A DNA stretch of 64,000 bases from Ditylenchus dipsaci (lineage: Eukaryota; Nematoda; Chromadorea; Rhabditida; Anguinidae), in NCBI GenBank assembly GCA_004194705.1, contig SADC01000116.1, positions 124,001-188,000 of the forward strand, in the 5' to 3' direction. Positions 1 to 11,049 of the stretch are shown one piece after another (positions within the stretch are counted from its first letter, which is position 1; every line of letters starts with the position of its first letter). Under the pieces are notes generated by a model. It was not told the DNA's origin. It was given only the letters and a program-made list of their open reading frames with translations, and ran no database searches. The translations under genes were made by a program, and so were the position numbers.

Positions 1-312
1 AATATAATTGCAGATTAACACACAACAAAATTTATTGACATGAAATTACAGCAACTGTGCCGACTGTGTTACGACTGACTCCGAAAAACTTTGCAATTTC
101 TCCGATATTCTTTCCCTGCTGTCTCAATCGAACGAAAGCGGGGCGGAAATCAGAATTCATTCTGAAAAACAGACAAATAAGTTGGTTATAGCAACCGCTT
201 TTTGAAGAAACACACAAAAATGTAAGAAATAAACAATATTTGATAAAAAAAAATTCAAAGAAATTTCAAACAACTTTTAAAAAAGTGCACGCGTAATTTT
301 GCGACACCCTGT
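1..312 (-). mobile_element. Tc1/mariner-type element, 5' end, cut by the window edge
   Basis: On the minus strand the element would begin near 312 with CAGGGTGTCGCAAAATTAC, which resembles a mariner/Tc1 terminal repeat. It runs toward position 1. Inside is a short reading frame with a helix-turn-helix typical of these transposases (next entry). The other end lies outside the window, so length and intactness cannot be judged. Confidence 0.5.
32..217 (-). pseudogene. Tc1/mariner transposase, N-terminal helix-turn-helix remnant
   Basis: The frame is 61 codons. It contains FVRLRQQGKNIGEIAKFF followed by GVSRNTV, the paired-like helix-turn-helix that Tc1/mariner transposases use to bind their terminal repeats. 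A stop follows about ten residues later, so the DDE catalytic domain is absent from this frame. It is most likely a decayed copy rather than a host gene. The match rests on the motif pattern only. Confidence 0.5.
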
Positions 313-529
313 AGACATGATTCGAGAAGTACACTTGATCATGAAATGCATATAGAGTCTATTTTTTCCACGGCCCGAGTTGAAAAACATGGTAAAGCAG
401 CCAAAAAAAGTGGCCCTGTATTATTCCCTTCCCTCCCAATACAGCCCTGAACCCTATTTAAATGGCTTTTCTGGTCCTTTTATGGCGAAATTATTACATA
501 AAAATGGTTTTGAGGGCATATAAAAAAGT

Positions 530-640
530 TGGTTTTTGGGGGGGGGGGGGTACAATGGAATTGGTCATTATTTGGGGGGGGGTACACTGGAATAGCTTTT
601 TGGGGGGGGGGGGGGGGGTACAATGGAATAGCGGCGAAAA
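530..640 (+). repeat. G-run tandem repeat
   Basis: Three imperfect units each hold a run of 9-18 G followed by GTACAATGGAAT or a close variant. Such runs recur at the ends of several foldback elements here. The flanks 313-960 show no coding signal. Confidence 0.6.
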
Positions 641-964
641 TCTAGTGAGAATTTAAAAAAGCATACCATTAATTAAAAAAAGAATTCTCAGGTTTTGGTT
701 TCTTTCCAAACCAATTTTTGTAGAGTCCACTAATCAACCTTACTCACACCAAATAGCAGCAAATCTGCCATCTACCATAATCGCCACAAAGAACTCTCTG
801 GGCCAGAGCCCATGATTAGGCCGTGCAAAGCTAAAAACTATGCTTTCGTGGCCAGAAATATGCCTTTGTCAGGATCTTCTACTGCTTGCTCCTCAGAATT
901 TAGAAAATAATTTCTTTTATGTTTTTAGAAAATTTGCTAATATTAAATATAAGGCTACGAAATA

Positions 965-1391
965 CAGTCGAGTCTCTATATAGCATCCACCCAAAAGTTT
1001 GTTCCCACCTCGGGTCCGACACTTTTTTTAGCTCAATTTCTAAAGTATTTTGCCAAAACTGATTGGTCAGTCTAGTCGGAAAGATCGCAGGGATTCCGAT
1101 TTTGCCGATCGTTTCTCAGAAACAATGTAATTTTGCCATTTAGACCCGCAAACCTCTATATAGCATTGCCTTAAATCTGAAAAAGGCGATGCTATATAGA
1201 GGTTTGCGGGTCTAAATGGCAAAATTACCATGTTTCTGAGAAACGATCGGCAAAATCGGAATCCCTGCGATATTTCCGACAAGTCTGACGAATCAGTTTT
1301 GGCAAAATACTTTAGAAATTGAGTTAAAAAAAAGTGTCGGACCCGAGGTGGGAACGAACTTTTGGGTGGATGCTATATAGAGACTCGACTG
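965..1391. mobile_element. pogo-like foldback MITE with TA target duplication
   Basis: The element begins CAGTCGAGTCTCTATATAGC and ends with its inverse, CTATATAGAGACTCGACTG, flanked by TA on both sides. Inside each arm is the family core AAGTTTGTTCCCACCTCGG (elsewhere AAGTTCGTTCCCGCC) then GTCCGACAC, and a GATTCCGATTTTGCCGATCG block. The arms fold into one long hairpin. No coding capacity is visible. Confidence 0.85.
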
Positions 1392-1631
1392 TAGTTTAAA
1401 AATTGCGTATTTGAAAAATCTCATTTCTATTTGTAGCTGTTTTTACACTGTGTGAATAATTTTTTTTTAAATATGATATCTCAATAAAGTGTTTGTTAAA
1501 GGACCATACTTGGTGATGACAATGGGCGTGCGCGGGACCTTTTTTTTACTCCAAAATACTTTTTGAATTATGTGTTAATGGAATATATTGATAAAAACTT
1601 AATTTATATGAGTGACCCAGGTAGTTCAGTG

Positions 1632-1873
1632 GGGCGCTACTAGCGAATACCCCCCCCCAAGCATCCGACCTTTAAAAATTGCTGTAACTACCCTTGCAAA
1701 CAACAAGTTTAGGCTTAGCCCTTAGGCTTGGGGTAGGCCAGCGTACGGAAGTTGTGACTAATGAAGAGTTTGCGCACATTTTCCGGGGTCTGGGACATAT
1801 ATTTGGGTACTTTTTACTAAGGTAAAAAAAGTGAAAATCGTTGGGGGGGGGGGGGGGTATTCGCTAGTAGGGT
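1632..1873. repeat. Foldback element with polyC/polyG ends inside a tRNA-like sequence
   Basis: The ends are CGCTACTAGCGAATACCCCC and its inverse TATTCGCTAGTAG. The interior carries CTTAGGCTTGGGGTAGGCCAGCG. A second copy lies at 35185-35417. On both sides the flank is tRNA-like (TAGTTCAGTGG on the left, TCTTCAGTGG on the right), suggesting insertion into a tRNA-derived repeat. Confidence 0.6.
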
Positions 1874-1945
1874 CTTCAGTGGTATAGCAGCGTGGTGTGG
1901 CGATTATCGGTCTCAGGTTCGATTCCCGAGTCTGCTGTGTTATTT
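1874..1945 (+). repeat. tRNA-derived repeat head
   Basis: An A-box-like TTCAGTGGTATAGCAGC is followed about 30 bases later by a B box, GGTTCGATTCC. The acceptor and anticodon stems do not close properly, so this is a SINE or tRNA pseudogene rather than a working tRNA. Confidence 0.4.
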
Positions 1946-2558
1946 TTGATTATTTATCCTTAAGGCTGTAAGTACTTTTCCCCGTCAAATTAGTCTTTTA
2001 CCCCGTCAAATCGTAAAAATATTTTTCTCTTCGGTATTTGTTAACTTTTCTCTCGAACTTCGAAACTACCCTACTCTCAAACTAATATAGTAAAAAACTA
2101 ATAAAAATAGGCTGAAAATCCCGACCGGTGGCTGAAAAGGCTAATTAAGGCTAAAAAATTAAAAAAGCTAAAAAATCCTGACAGGTGGGGCTATAGCCCG
2201 GCTAGCATCCCCTCCCTCTCCCCTGGGCACGCCTATGGTCTCACTATAATGGCGGTTGACGGTATATTCATTTTTACCTCAATCTGACAGCTTGAGGTGT
2301 CTTTTAAAGATAACTATCTCGATATGCCTAAAGGCTTAGCTTAACCCATAAAAAGTGGTCACGAGCTTTTGGAGGCAGCGAAAAAAGCAAAAACATGGTA
2401 GAAATTAATGTCAAAAGATAGCCGTAAATATCTCTTCCGTAAGATCTATAGTCAATACATCGCACCTTCGATAAAAAAACCTCTTAGGCCAGTCTCCAAT
2501 GGGTCAGTTAGATCGAAAGATGACTTTAATAGCGGAGCAGGAGAGAATACCAACTTAC
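1946..2558. other. Stretch without a recognised gene
   Basis: This AT-rich stretch lies downstream of the TPR exons on the minus strand and is probably intron or repeat. No exon with family similarity was recognised. Confidence 0.4.
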
Positions 2559-2971
2559 GTTGATATCATTGAGCAATTTTATTACATCTGGATTTCCAGG
2601 CCACGCTTTCAAGATACTTTGACACATCAAGATCGCATCAACACTCTGCTTCAGACCAAATAACGACTGAGCCATCCGAAAGAACCCTTTGAAATTGTTT
2701 TCGTCAATAGTCATGACTTGGGCACAATCATTAAGCGCTTCACCAAATCTAAAATTAGCTGAATTAAATTAATGATGACCAGCAAAAAGAGGATATTGAA
2801 AAATTATAATGACCAAACAAACTTTGACAACTTCAGATAGGCGGCAGCTCTGTTCGAAAACGCTTCCTAGCCCTTCACTTTCTCCAGAGATGTGGTGTAG
2901 AGATTGATAGCCTTTTCGTACTCCCCAGCCTTGAAATGCTCATTGCCCAGCTTTCGGAAACGCTCCGCCAT
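2559..2971 (-). CDS. TPR co-chaperone, UNC-45/STI1-like, partial
   Basis: Two exons on the minus strand: 2823-2971 and 2559-2748, joined by a GT-AG intron whose phases agree. The protein reads MAERFRKLGNEHFKAGEYEK, then (after a stop) SNRAAAYLKLSK, FGEALNDC and LKAWPGNPDVIKLL. That is a run of tetratricopeptide helices like the Hsp90/Hsp70-binding N-terminus of UNC-45 or STI1, which docks chaperone C-terminal tails in the cytosol. A GTAAGT donor at 2558 shows the gene continues leftward, but no later exon was found. There is an in-frame TAG at 2867-2869 between helix A (TTSLEKVKG) and helix B (EAFSNR), where an ordinary residue is expected; it may be a real nonsense mutation or an error. Translation could begin at 2971 or on an upstream exon, since an AG acceptor at 3012-3013 keeps the frame open. 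UNC-45 versus another TPR family is undecided. Confidence 0.6.
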
Positions 2972-3049
2972 TGATTCAGCCAAATCTGATGATTTCTTAT
3001 TGCTCTTGTCGCTGATTATGCTAGATCAAAGAACGCTGGAACAGGCAAA

Positions 3050-4200
3050 TACCGTTTTTAATTTGATTGAGAGCTCTATTGATTCACGGTCTTCAAAATT
3101 ATAGAAATTTTGAGAAGAGAAATAATGGAGGTGTGTTTTTGAGGACCCGAGATGACCCGTCTTTTATGGACTATACTTGTAGAACATCTGCAGCTTACGT
3201 GTGAAAGTGGTTGCCCTGATCTCGCGTTGTAATGAAAATTCGGAGATAAAGCCTCTTGAAGTTACCATTTACCCATGACGGGTGAATCATGGGTTTTTTT
3301 GAAAATTTTACTTAAGTTTTGTTTTGTTCACACAATCTTCATTTCCACTTGTAGACATTTCGTACTTAAAACCGCTAGAATGACCGCTAGAATCTAGCAA
3401 ACATTTAAGTAGTAAGAGCTTAGCAAGTTTATATAAAATTTTTTTAGGAAAAAGCAATTGAAGTCAGCTGACAGCATTTTTTCGTAACTTAACGTGCCAA
3501 AGAAGCTGACACATGAATTGTTTGAAAACTCCTGGCCGATATTCTTAAAGTATTCGCTACGGTCTAAAGGGTAATTGTACTCACTTTTTTCTACAGAGTG
3601 TGGTTCTTTTGTTGACCCAATATTTTGACTCAAGGGTTCGAATCCGCGCGCTAACATAATTATTTTTTCATTTATTTTTTCCGAGCTTTTTTATCACATT
3701 CAGTTTACTCAAAACAATTTTTTTAGCAAAATATCGAATTTTAAATGAAATTCGATTTAAAAATGGAATCTTTTCAGGACAAAAGTGCTTTAAAAATTAT
3801 ATTGATAAATATTATTGCACTTCCCAACAAATTTGCCAATCAAAATTTTTTCTCAATTTGTCAAAGGTACAGTTAATACCTGGTTTTTTTTTGTCTCTTA
3901 TACAGCACTTTAAGAGAAATCACGTTGTGGCATTATTTCTTGCTTAAATTTATTTTTCTGGTTATGATATACTGTCCAAACTATGATTAGTCTCCCTTTT
4001 TGTTGATGGAGAAGATCTGAAAAATTTTAAATTTCAAGAAATTTAGCAGCCAGAGAAATTCAGTCAAAAAGTGTCACTTAACCATATTTTGGACACATTA
4101 TCAGCACTGCACCCATTTTTGTTAGTAATTATATTGATTAAAATGAAATTAAATTTTCAGTGACTCATTGTTTTTATAACAGTTTCAGGACATCTAACAC
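3050..4200. other. Intergenic stretch, AT-rich, no gene recognised
   Basis: Lies between the divergent TPR gene and VPS28 and probably holds both promoters. A B-box-like GGGTTCGAATCC occurs near 3634 without a matching A box. No reliable promoter element can be named. Confidence 0.4.
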
Positions 4201-4202
4201 AA

Positions 4203-7200
4203 ATGCTAGAAATGAGCAGCAGTAGCCACCAGCAAGATGCTCCCTAATGCAGGAAATACGTTTGTATGAAAATAGGTTTGTTATTGTACTTTTTCAATTG
4301 TTTTCTCAAGCAAATTTTGCTGCTGATTATTCTGCAGAAGAGAACTCCCCGAGAAGGTCCAAAACTTTTGCTTTGAAAATCGAGATAAAAAAGTGTCGGA
4401 CCCAGCTGGGAACGAACTTTTGGGGTGTCCGTTTATCCAGGTTCGACTGTATCGCATACAGTCGAATCATCTCTAATAAGCACCCCTTCTATAACGAACT
4501 CCCTCCATGACAAATACCTAAGACCGGTCCCCAGGGTGTTCGTTATAGAGGGGTAGACTGTATTCCAGAAGTGTCGTTATTTCTATTTTACATTTAATAT
4601 CCATGCTCTAAATTAGACCATTTGCAGCACAGAGCGTGAGCGAGTGGACAACATGTCAGAGCTGTATGCTGTGCTCAATTCATTGGAATGCTTGGAGAAA
4701 GTATTCAGTCGGGACTGTATCCCACCCAAGGAGTACACGGCGGAGTGCTCCAAGTTGCTGGTTTGTTGTCAATAAAGGATAATTCTATGAATTTTTAATA
4801 ATTCTGTAACATTGTAGGTTCAATTCAAGGTACTTTCAATGTCTTTTGTAAACTTTACTAACTTGAGACCATAATTCCGACCATAATTAAACAGTTTCTC
4901 CCCTTGCTTTCAAAATAGTGAGGTAAACATTTTTCTTGTGGCAAATAAAGTCAACCTTCGAAATAACGGCCCCACCTCAAGTTCATTCCCGCCTAGAGTC
5001 CGACACATTTTGACCCTGATTTTGGAATTGTTTTTCGAGTTGTCTTTGGCTAGTCCAGTCCTAAATATTGTAAATTATCGGCAAAATCAAAATCCTTACA
5101 ATATTTAGAACTGGACTAGCCAAAGACAACTCGAAAAACAATTTTAAAATCAGGGTCAAAAATGTGTCGGACTCTAGGCAGGAATGAACTTGAGGTGGTG
5201 GCAGGGGTGGACACGGGCCCAAAAATTGACGGCCCGACCCAGCCGGCCCGTGGGAACGCGGCCCGGCCCGCTCAGTTTTATCTATTTTATCGGCCCGACC
5301 CAGGCCGGCTTTAGCCCGAAGCCCGGCTAAAATTTTTTCGCGCTTCGCGCCTGTTTAAAATTTTTTTTAATTTTTTTTTAGTAATTATCTCAAAATATTT
5401 CAGAAAATTGAGACAATTTTAAGGTTGACCAAGGGTTTGATGTACAATGGTCGATTGACGATCAATTCATTTCTCGTAATACAGTCAACTTTCAATTATT
5501 ACCGGTCTTCGAGCCTAAGCCCGGCCCTGACTTTTTTCAGCCCGGCCCGCAAGGGGGGGGGTTTACGGCCCGGGCCGGGTCGGCCCGGGCCCAACCTGGG
5601 TGGAGGCCATTATATCGAGGGTTAACTGTATACTTTCTTCGGTGCAAGTTTTATTTTGACTGATTTTATTAAAAAAAAATTCTCTTTTTTCAAAATCGAT
5701 AACACCATCATGTAGCACGGCGACTTTAGTTTCTTATGAGGTATCAGTTGTTGTAAGCCTACCCTCAGTCTAAGTCCAAACTAAGCTTTTCAATCCAAAT
5801 TTTGAATTGGTAGGAAATGAATAAAATCGTCGAAATCCAACAACCTTACAAATCCATAAAAATTATTTTGAACAACAACAAAGCTGCTAACTGAATAAAA
5901 AACCAGTAAATTTTGTCCAAAAAATTATTTGCAGGTAGCTCTTCGACTGGTCGAAGGAACCAACATCGAAGAATTTGTGCGCAAGTACCGCATCCAATGT
6001 CCAGCGGCTCTGGAGCGTATCCGAGAGGACCGTCCTATAACTGTGCGCGACGACAAAGGCAATGCTCTCAAGTGCATTGCTGACATTGTGGAGCTGTTCA
6101 TCACTTTTCTGGACCAGTTGAAGCTCAATATTCGGGCAGTAGATGAATTGTTCCCGAATTTGTCCGAATTGTACATCTCCATTTGTGCCATGAGCTCATT
6201 GCCTGATGATTTCGATGGCAAGATCAGGGTCAAGTATTGGTGAGTGGACTTGCAAGTTTTTAAGTTTAAGTTAGGCCGGTAATCTTGAGTTTGTTCGCTT
6301 CTAAAGTTGGTGTAAGGACAGTTCGTGGCGGACTTTTGCGAAACCTATCGTACTTTAAAATAAAAGTAGGCATTTTTAGGTGAAAAAAATAGTTTTGGGG
6401 AATTCTAGCATACAATTTTTTTTGTAGAAATACGTATCACTGAGCAGAAAAGTATCCCCTCAGATATCTATAATGGAAATGAATAATGAAAAGAACAATA
6501 ACGAAACCTTCTCAGGTTCATTCCCACCTAGGGTCGGACACTTTTTTGGCCTAATTTTTTTTGACAGTTTGGTCTGAAATTTGCAAGAATTCTAATTCCG
6601 CCGATTATTTTGAAAAAAAAAATTGATCATAAAAAGGCAGACCCCGCATAAGGTAGCTATATTTTTGAAAATATTTAAATTACTTTGTCTTGTTGAAGGT
6701 CAAAAATATTTCTTTTGGCTAAAAAGATCGGTGAAATCGGAATCCGTGCAATTTTTCGACTAGACTGTCAAAACAGGATCGATAGAAGATTCATATGATT
6801 TGATCAGACAAGTGCCGGACCACAGGCAGGAACGAACTCGAGAGGGTTCGCTTCTTGAGGGTTATTGAGAGGGCGGGTTTGGGCTCTGTTTAAGAGTTGT
6901 GTTCTTTTGCCTTGGTATTCCCTGTGGTTTTTAGGGCTTTTTAGACTCGGCAAGGTAGGCCAGCTTGTGATAGGAAAGACTCTAAAATACCTCAGACTCA
7001 TTTTTAAGTCCGTCCTAACAAACGCTGGCCTACCTTTGCCTGAGCCTGAAGCCTAAAAATCACAAAAGAAACAATAGAGGGAACCAAGGCAAAAAAGCAC
7101 CCGATACTCAAATAAGACGGTGTTGTTAATGGAGCGTTAACTGCATTACCGTAAGTTAAATGGTCGTTTTTCGAAATACCGTATTCTCTCTAATAGGCCG

Positions 7201-7814
7201 ACATGTCGGTTTATTTTTCAACCCTTCAAAAATCGTGAAATTTTGGGTCGAACTCGACATTTTCGGGTGAAAATCCGGAATCGATAGAGCTCGTGGGAAC
7301 TAAGAAAACGCAATAAACAGCGATGTAATTTTTTTCTTCGGACTGAGATACGGTCCCTCAAAGTAGGGGTGTCGGTTTATTAGAGGTGTCGGCCTATTAG
7401 AGAGAATACGGTATCCGTATTCCAAAACTCATTGTATACCTTATTGTATGCCTTATCAAAAAATTTTCCTTGAAATTCTTCTCAGTGACTCACAGTCTTG
7501 AGACACGTCCTCATGAGTGCCTTCAACCAGAAATTTGACAAAAACACCACTTTTGCTACACCGAAAAACCGATCCACAGGCGTTGGATTACAGCTAGGAT
7601 TAACGGTATCACAAAAACAATAATAAGGATTTAGGCTTTTTTAAATTTCGTTCCTAAACTTCTTCAAGTGAAATTCTTGCTACAAATTTTTAGGCACGAC
7701 AAGCTAAAAAATATGGGTGCAAGCGAAGAGGTCACCGACGAAATGGCTCGCCAGATGATATTTGAGATGGAAACTGCCTACAACTCTTTCACCCGCTTCC
7801 TCAGAAACACTTGA
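4203..7814 (+). CDS. VPS28: VPS28, ESCRT-I subunit
   Basis: VPS28 joins TSG101 and VPS37 in ESCRT-I, which sorts ubiquitinated cargo into endosomal multivesicular bodies. Exons: 4203-4275, 4628-4760, 4818-4829, 5935-6239 and 7694-7814; all later junctions are GT-AG with agreeing phases. The N-terminal core-binding part reads EIRLYEN, ERERVDNMSELYAV and IPPKEYTAECSKLL. The next exon gives EEFVRKYRIQCPAALERI and EDRPITVRDDKGNALK, and the C-terminal four-helix domain (binds ESCRT-II) reads ARQMIFEMETAYNSFTRFL before TGA. The predicted length of 214 residues is close to the usual ~220. Exon 1 needs one extra base after the CCC at 4242-4244 to join MSSSSHQQDAP to the EIRLYEN frame; otherwise translation would have to start at the ATG at 4247. 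The start could be 4203 or 4212. A TTTCAG just upstream may be a cis or trans splice acceptor. Introns are filled with foldback elements. Confidence 0.93.
4386..4560. mobile_element. Truncated pogo-like MITE end plus a short complete MITE
   Basis: 4386-4449 is the right end only of the pogo-like family (GTGTCGGACCC, GGGAACGAACTTTTGGGG, GGTTCGACTG). 4459-4560 is a separate 102-bp element from CAGTCGAATCATC to GAGGGGTAGACTG with TA on each side. Both lie in VPS28 intron 1. Confidence 0.7.
4818..4829 (+). CDS. VPS28: VPS28 microexon (12 bases, VQFK)
   Basis: Bases GTTCAATTCAAG are flanked by ACATTGTAG on the left and GTACTT on the right. They encode Val-Gln-Phe-Lys in phase 0 and restore exactly the residues found in animal VPS28 (LLVQYK) between the flanking exons, which would otherwise lack them. 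Confidence 0.85.
4948..5628. mobile_element. pogo-like foldback MITE interrupted by a GGCCCG-rich element
   Basis: The outer arms carry TCAAGTTCATTCCCGCCTAG with GTCCGACAC and the inverse copy up to about 5205, and the far end TATATCGAGGGTTAACTG lies at 5612-5628. Between them, about 5206-5598, sits a foldback with ends GGGTGGACACGGGCCC and GGGCCCAACCTGGGTGG, rich in CCCGGCCCG. The target GGTGG appears on both sides of this insert. All of it is in VPS28 intron 3. Confidence 0.65.
6505..7160. repeat. Degenerate foldback elements in the last VPS28 intron
   Basis: 6520-6860 carries decayed arms of the pogo-like family (GGTTCATTCCCACCTAGG and GCAGGAACGAACTCGAG). 6880-7095 is a second inverted repeat with TGCCTTGGTATTCCC at one end, GGGAACCAAGGC at the other, and GGTAGGCCAGC near the centre. 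Confidence 0.5.
7178..7415. mobile_element. Foldback MITE, ATACGGTATTCTCT family
   Basis: The ends are ACCGTATTCTCTCTAATAGG and the inverse CCTATTAGAGAGAATACGGT. Relatives with slightly different arms occur at 27518-27765, 46775-47155, 47740-48390 and 61425-61707. Confidence 0.7.
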
Positions 7815-7923
7815 ACTAAAATCGCTTTTTCGATCTGGTGCGAATTATGTGTATTTGTAAAGCTTTTTTCTGTGCATTCATGCAAGATAAAATTTTGTAA
7901 TTTTTAAATTTTTATTCTCAGAC

Positions 7924-7929
7924 AATAAA
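7924..7929 (+). terminator. Poly(A) signal of VPS28
   Basis: AATAAA lies 110 bases after the VPS28 stop codon, in the expected 3' UTR. Confidence 0.6.
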
Positions 7930-8055
7930 GTAAATAAGTCAATAGATGGCATAAAAAACACGAAAAAATGGACAGAACAATATCAGTGAAATATTCGAAT
8001 TAGAGTATAACTCATTTTGCACAAAAAACAATTATAAAGCGGTATAGTGACCTTA

Positions 8056-8290
8056 CCCACGCGCCACTCGTGGTGCAGTGGCTATCATGTCTGCTTTACA
8101 CATTTTTTTCGGGTTAGTGTCAGGCTCGAATCCCACTAGGGATAGAAGCAGTTTTCGGTTGTTTTTATCAAACTTTTTTGTGGCTCTATTGAAAAGTACT
8201 AATTTAACGCAAAAACTTTTCATTCTGAGACACTTGGCATGTAAAATTTCCTCGGGAATATGAATAGTAAAGGCAAAATAGCATTAAAAA
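8056..8290 (+). repeat. tRNA-Val-derived SINE, copy 1
   Basis: The head has an A box in GTGGTGCAGTGGCTATCATG, then TCTGCTTTACACA, which matches the anticodon arm of tRNA-Val(UAC), then a B box GGCTCGAATCC. The ~160-base tail contains TTTTCATTCTGAGACAC and is shared with 8968-9345. Stems are too damaged for a functional tRNA. Confidence 0.7.
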
Positions 8291-8299
8291 TGTTATTTG

Positions 8300-8960
8300 C
8301 TTGGAGGTAAGAATAAATTGGACAGTAATCGTTTTAAAGTGTTGCTAATATAAAGTATAGTCAGATCTCGGCAACTAAGAAGTTAAATATTATTCTGCTT
8401 TCTGATTCGAATTCATGCAAAATTTAGTATACTAGTGCAGAATAAAAAAAATATGTAATTTTGTTTTTAAAAAGATACAAAAAAAATTTGGGGAAAAATA
8501 AAATAGATACTTGTCTTTTTATAAAAACAATTAAGACTTCTTTTTAGGGACCTAGATCAGTATATACGTGCAGGCGTGTAGCAAGGACTCGCCCATTTTT
8601 TAAAAGACCATGAAACTTCAGAAGCACAGCAATTTGGGAATTTTGAATTCGCGCGGACCACCATAATTTTGGACAGCATACCAAGTGCCAAGCGTTCTTT
8701 CACTTTGATAAAAAAAATAAAGTAGGCTCTGTGAATGAAAAATGCACTTGGTATACTGTCCTATTGCACAATCGATTTGGAAAATATGCCTTGGTGTCCT
8801 CTGTTATCTTTTTTCTGAAATTTTCGTCTACAAATGTTGCATCATATCAATGATTTTGAAAAAATTTTACAAGAAAAAACAACACGGGACAACCTAGTTA
8901 TTTAGTAGTACTCCGGGTCGGGTTCATAACTCAGTTTGCGAAATAAGATAGTATAGTTGT
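8300..8960. other. AT-rich stretch, no gene recognised
   Basis: Contains a short inverted repeat near 8660-8765 (GGACAGCATACCAAGTGC and GCACTTGGTATACTGTCC). No coding signal. Confidence 0.4.
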
Positions 8961-8967
8961 ATAATAC

Positions 8968-9345
8968 GTACACCTCTGCGCCTCTTGTGGTGTAGTGGTT
9001 ATCACGTCTACTTTAAAAAAATTTCGAGCTACTGTTAGGTTCGAATCCCAGTGGGGGTCAAAAACATTTTTTTTTTTCAAACTTTTGTGTGTTTCTTCCG
9101 AACTTTTAGTATTTATTTTTTGCAAAGACTTTTTTCATTCTAAGACACCTAGTATGCAAAATTTGGCGCTACTGTAATATACCCGAAATATATACCAAAT
9201 ATAGTTTTTTGGTAATATACCGAAAATTGTCAGGGGGTATATTACAGTAGCTTTTTTTGGAAAGGGGAGGGGTTGCGGTGGCGGTATATTCCAGTAGCGT
9301 CCAAAATTTATTCAGTAATATGAATCTTAAAGCAAAATTTTATTT
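8968..9345 (+). repeat. tRNA-Val-derived SINE, copy 2, with an insertion
   Basis: The A box GTGGTGTAGTGGTTATCACG and B box GGTTCGAATCC match copy 1 at 8056, and so does the tail. The tail is interrupted at about 9168-9300 by a small foldback, GCTACTGTAATATACC to GGTATATTCCAGTAGC. Confidence 0.7.
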
Positions 9346-10180
9346 ATATCCAACTTCAATACCAAGAAGTACCACAACTTCTCAACTTTGGCTCCCTCAG
9401 CGAACAATTTTTTTCTAAAAAGGGTTCGCAGTTAACTGTATTTTACTTTTAATTTTACTTTGTAATTATCAATGACGGCGAATTCCAATGCGCAAGATCA
9501 CTACAACCCCTTAACAAATAAAAAGCCTAGAAAAAAATTGAATGGATAGTCAAGCGGCACGTATCACAGTGTGAGGCTTAGTCAGACTAAGTTCCTAGCA
9601 AGAAATAGATTGGCAGTGAAGATATATTTGGAGTAGTCTTGCAGTGCTTTTGTTTCTTGGGAAATTGGTCTGACGCTTTTTTGGAGGGAACAATAAAAAA
9701 ATACTAGATAAGACTTGGCAACCGGGCATGGACGGTCAAAAGACGGACAATTGAAACTAAATTCATACTTTGGATGGATTGGAAAAAAAGGTAAGAAATT
9801 TTTTCAAAATTCAGTGAAAATGTTCGAAATCGGACATCCGATGCGAAAAAAATCCAATATTCAATTGGTTTATTTTTAGTTTAAGTTCTGGTGTACAACC
9901 TCCCTCCCCCATGCATGTCCGGTTAACACCTAACTTTGAAAAAAGATACTAGAACAAACTTGCATCGAGCGACGCGAAATTCTAATTTTAAAAATAAAAA
10001 AGCTTCACTTAATAAATTACTGAAATGACATAAATGCAGAAAAAACACTTGAAATTTTTTGAAAATTATTTCCGAAAATCTCCGCGTTTTTTCCGGCAAA
10101 CTTTTTTTGCAGCTGTATCACGTCTTTTTTCAGTTGATCAGTTTCAAAAAAAGTAGTTTCAAAAAACTTCCAAAAATAGT
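9346..10180. other. Intergenic stretch, no gene recognised
   Basis: AT-rich sequence without conserved protein signal on either strand. Confidence 0.4.
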
Positions 10181-10183
10181 CTA

Positions 10184-10627
10184 CAGTCGACACTCGATAT
10201 AAGGACACTCGATATAAGGACAGAAGTTCGTCCCCGCCTCGGGTCCGACACTTTTTTTAGCCCGATTTTCAAAAATTTTCACCGGTTTTGTTTTGTCAGT
10301 CTGGTTCCAAATATCGCAAGGATTCCGATTTGCCGATCGTTTTTAAGAAATCCAGATTTTTTTCTTCTAAAAAAGCAAAAACTCGATATAAGGACAGGGA
10401 TTTTTGAAAAAGCCTGTGTTTAAATCGAGTTTTTGCTTTTTTATAGGAAAAAAATCTGGATTTCTGAAAACGATCGGCAAAATCGGAATCCTTGCGATAT
10501 TTGGAACCAAACTGTCAAAACAAAACCGGTGAAAATTTTCGAAAATCGGGCTAAAAAAAGTGTCGGACCCAAGGCGGGAACGAACTTTTGCCGGTCCCCT
10601 GAGTGTCCTTATATCGAGAGTCGACTG
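10184..10627. mobile_element. pogo-like foldback MITE with TA target duplication
   Basis: Starts CAGTCGACACTCGATATAAG and ends TTATATCGAGAGTCGACTG, flanked by TA. The left end repeats ACTCGATATAAGGAC twice. Both arms hold AAGTTCGTCCCCGCC with GTCCGACAC and the CCGATTTTGCCGATCG-type block. Confidence 0.85.
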
Positions 10628-11049
10628 TAATACTTTTTCAACGGAGGCTTTATCACGATTTGAGCATTTTCACGAAAAAAAAAATTTTCCCGCAAAAAAG
10701 TTACTTCAGGGGACCAAGGTGTCATTTTTAGATATAGACAATATGGAGTAAAATAAAATTTTTGATAAAAACAACAAAACAAGAGGATTTAGCATATAAA
10801 TATAATGTTAACAGCAATTTTTTCACAATTAACAAAAAATAGAATGTGCAAGAATACAATCAATAGAAAAAAAGTAGAGACTAGAGCCTAAGAAGACATG
10901 AATTGACTGGAAGGATTTCTACTTGGACCGTTATCCTCATGGGTTTCCAGAGCCAATCGAACTTTTTGACTAGTAAGTTAAGGGAAAGACTTTACCTTGT
11001 TTGATAATAACTATAGATGGTTGGGTGAGGAATATTCACAACACAACAA

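Noticed and set aside
3600..3656. Possible tRNA gene at GGGTTCGAATCC
   Set aside because: Only a B box and part of a T arm; no D arm or acceptor partner.
8064..9060. tRNA-Val genes
   Set aside because: A and B boxes are present but acceptor and anticodon stems are broken and both share a long non-tRNA tail, so they are SINEs.
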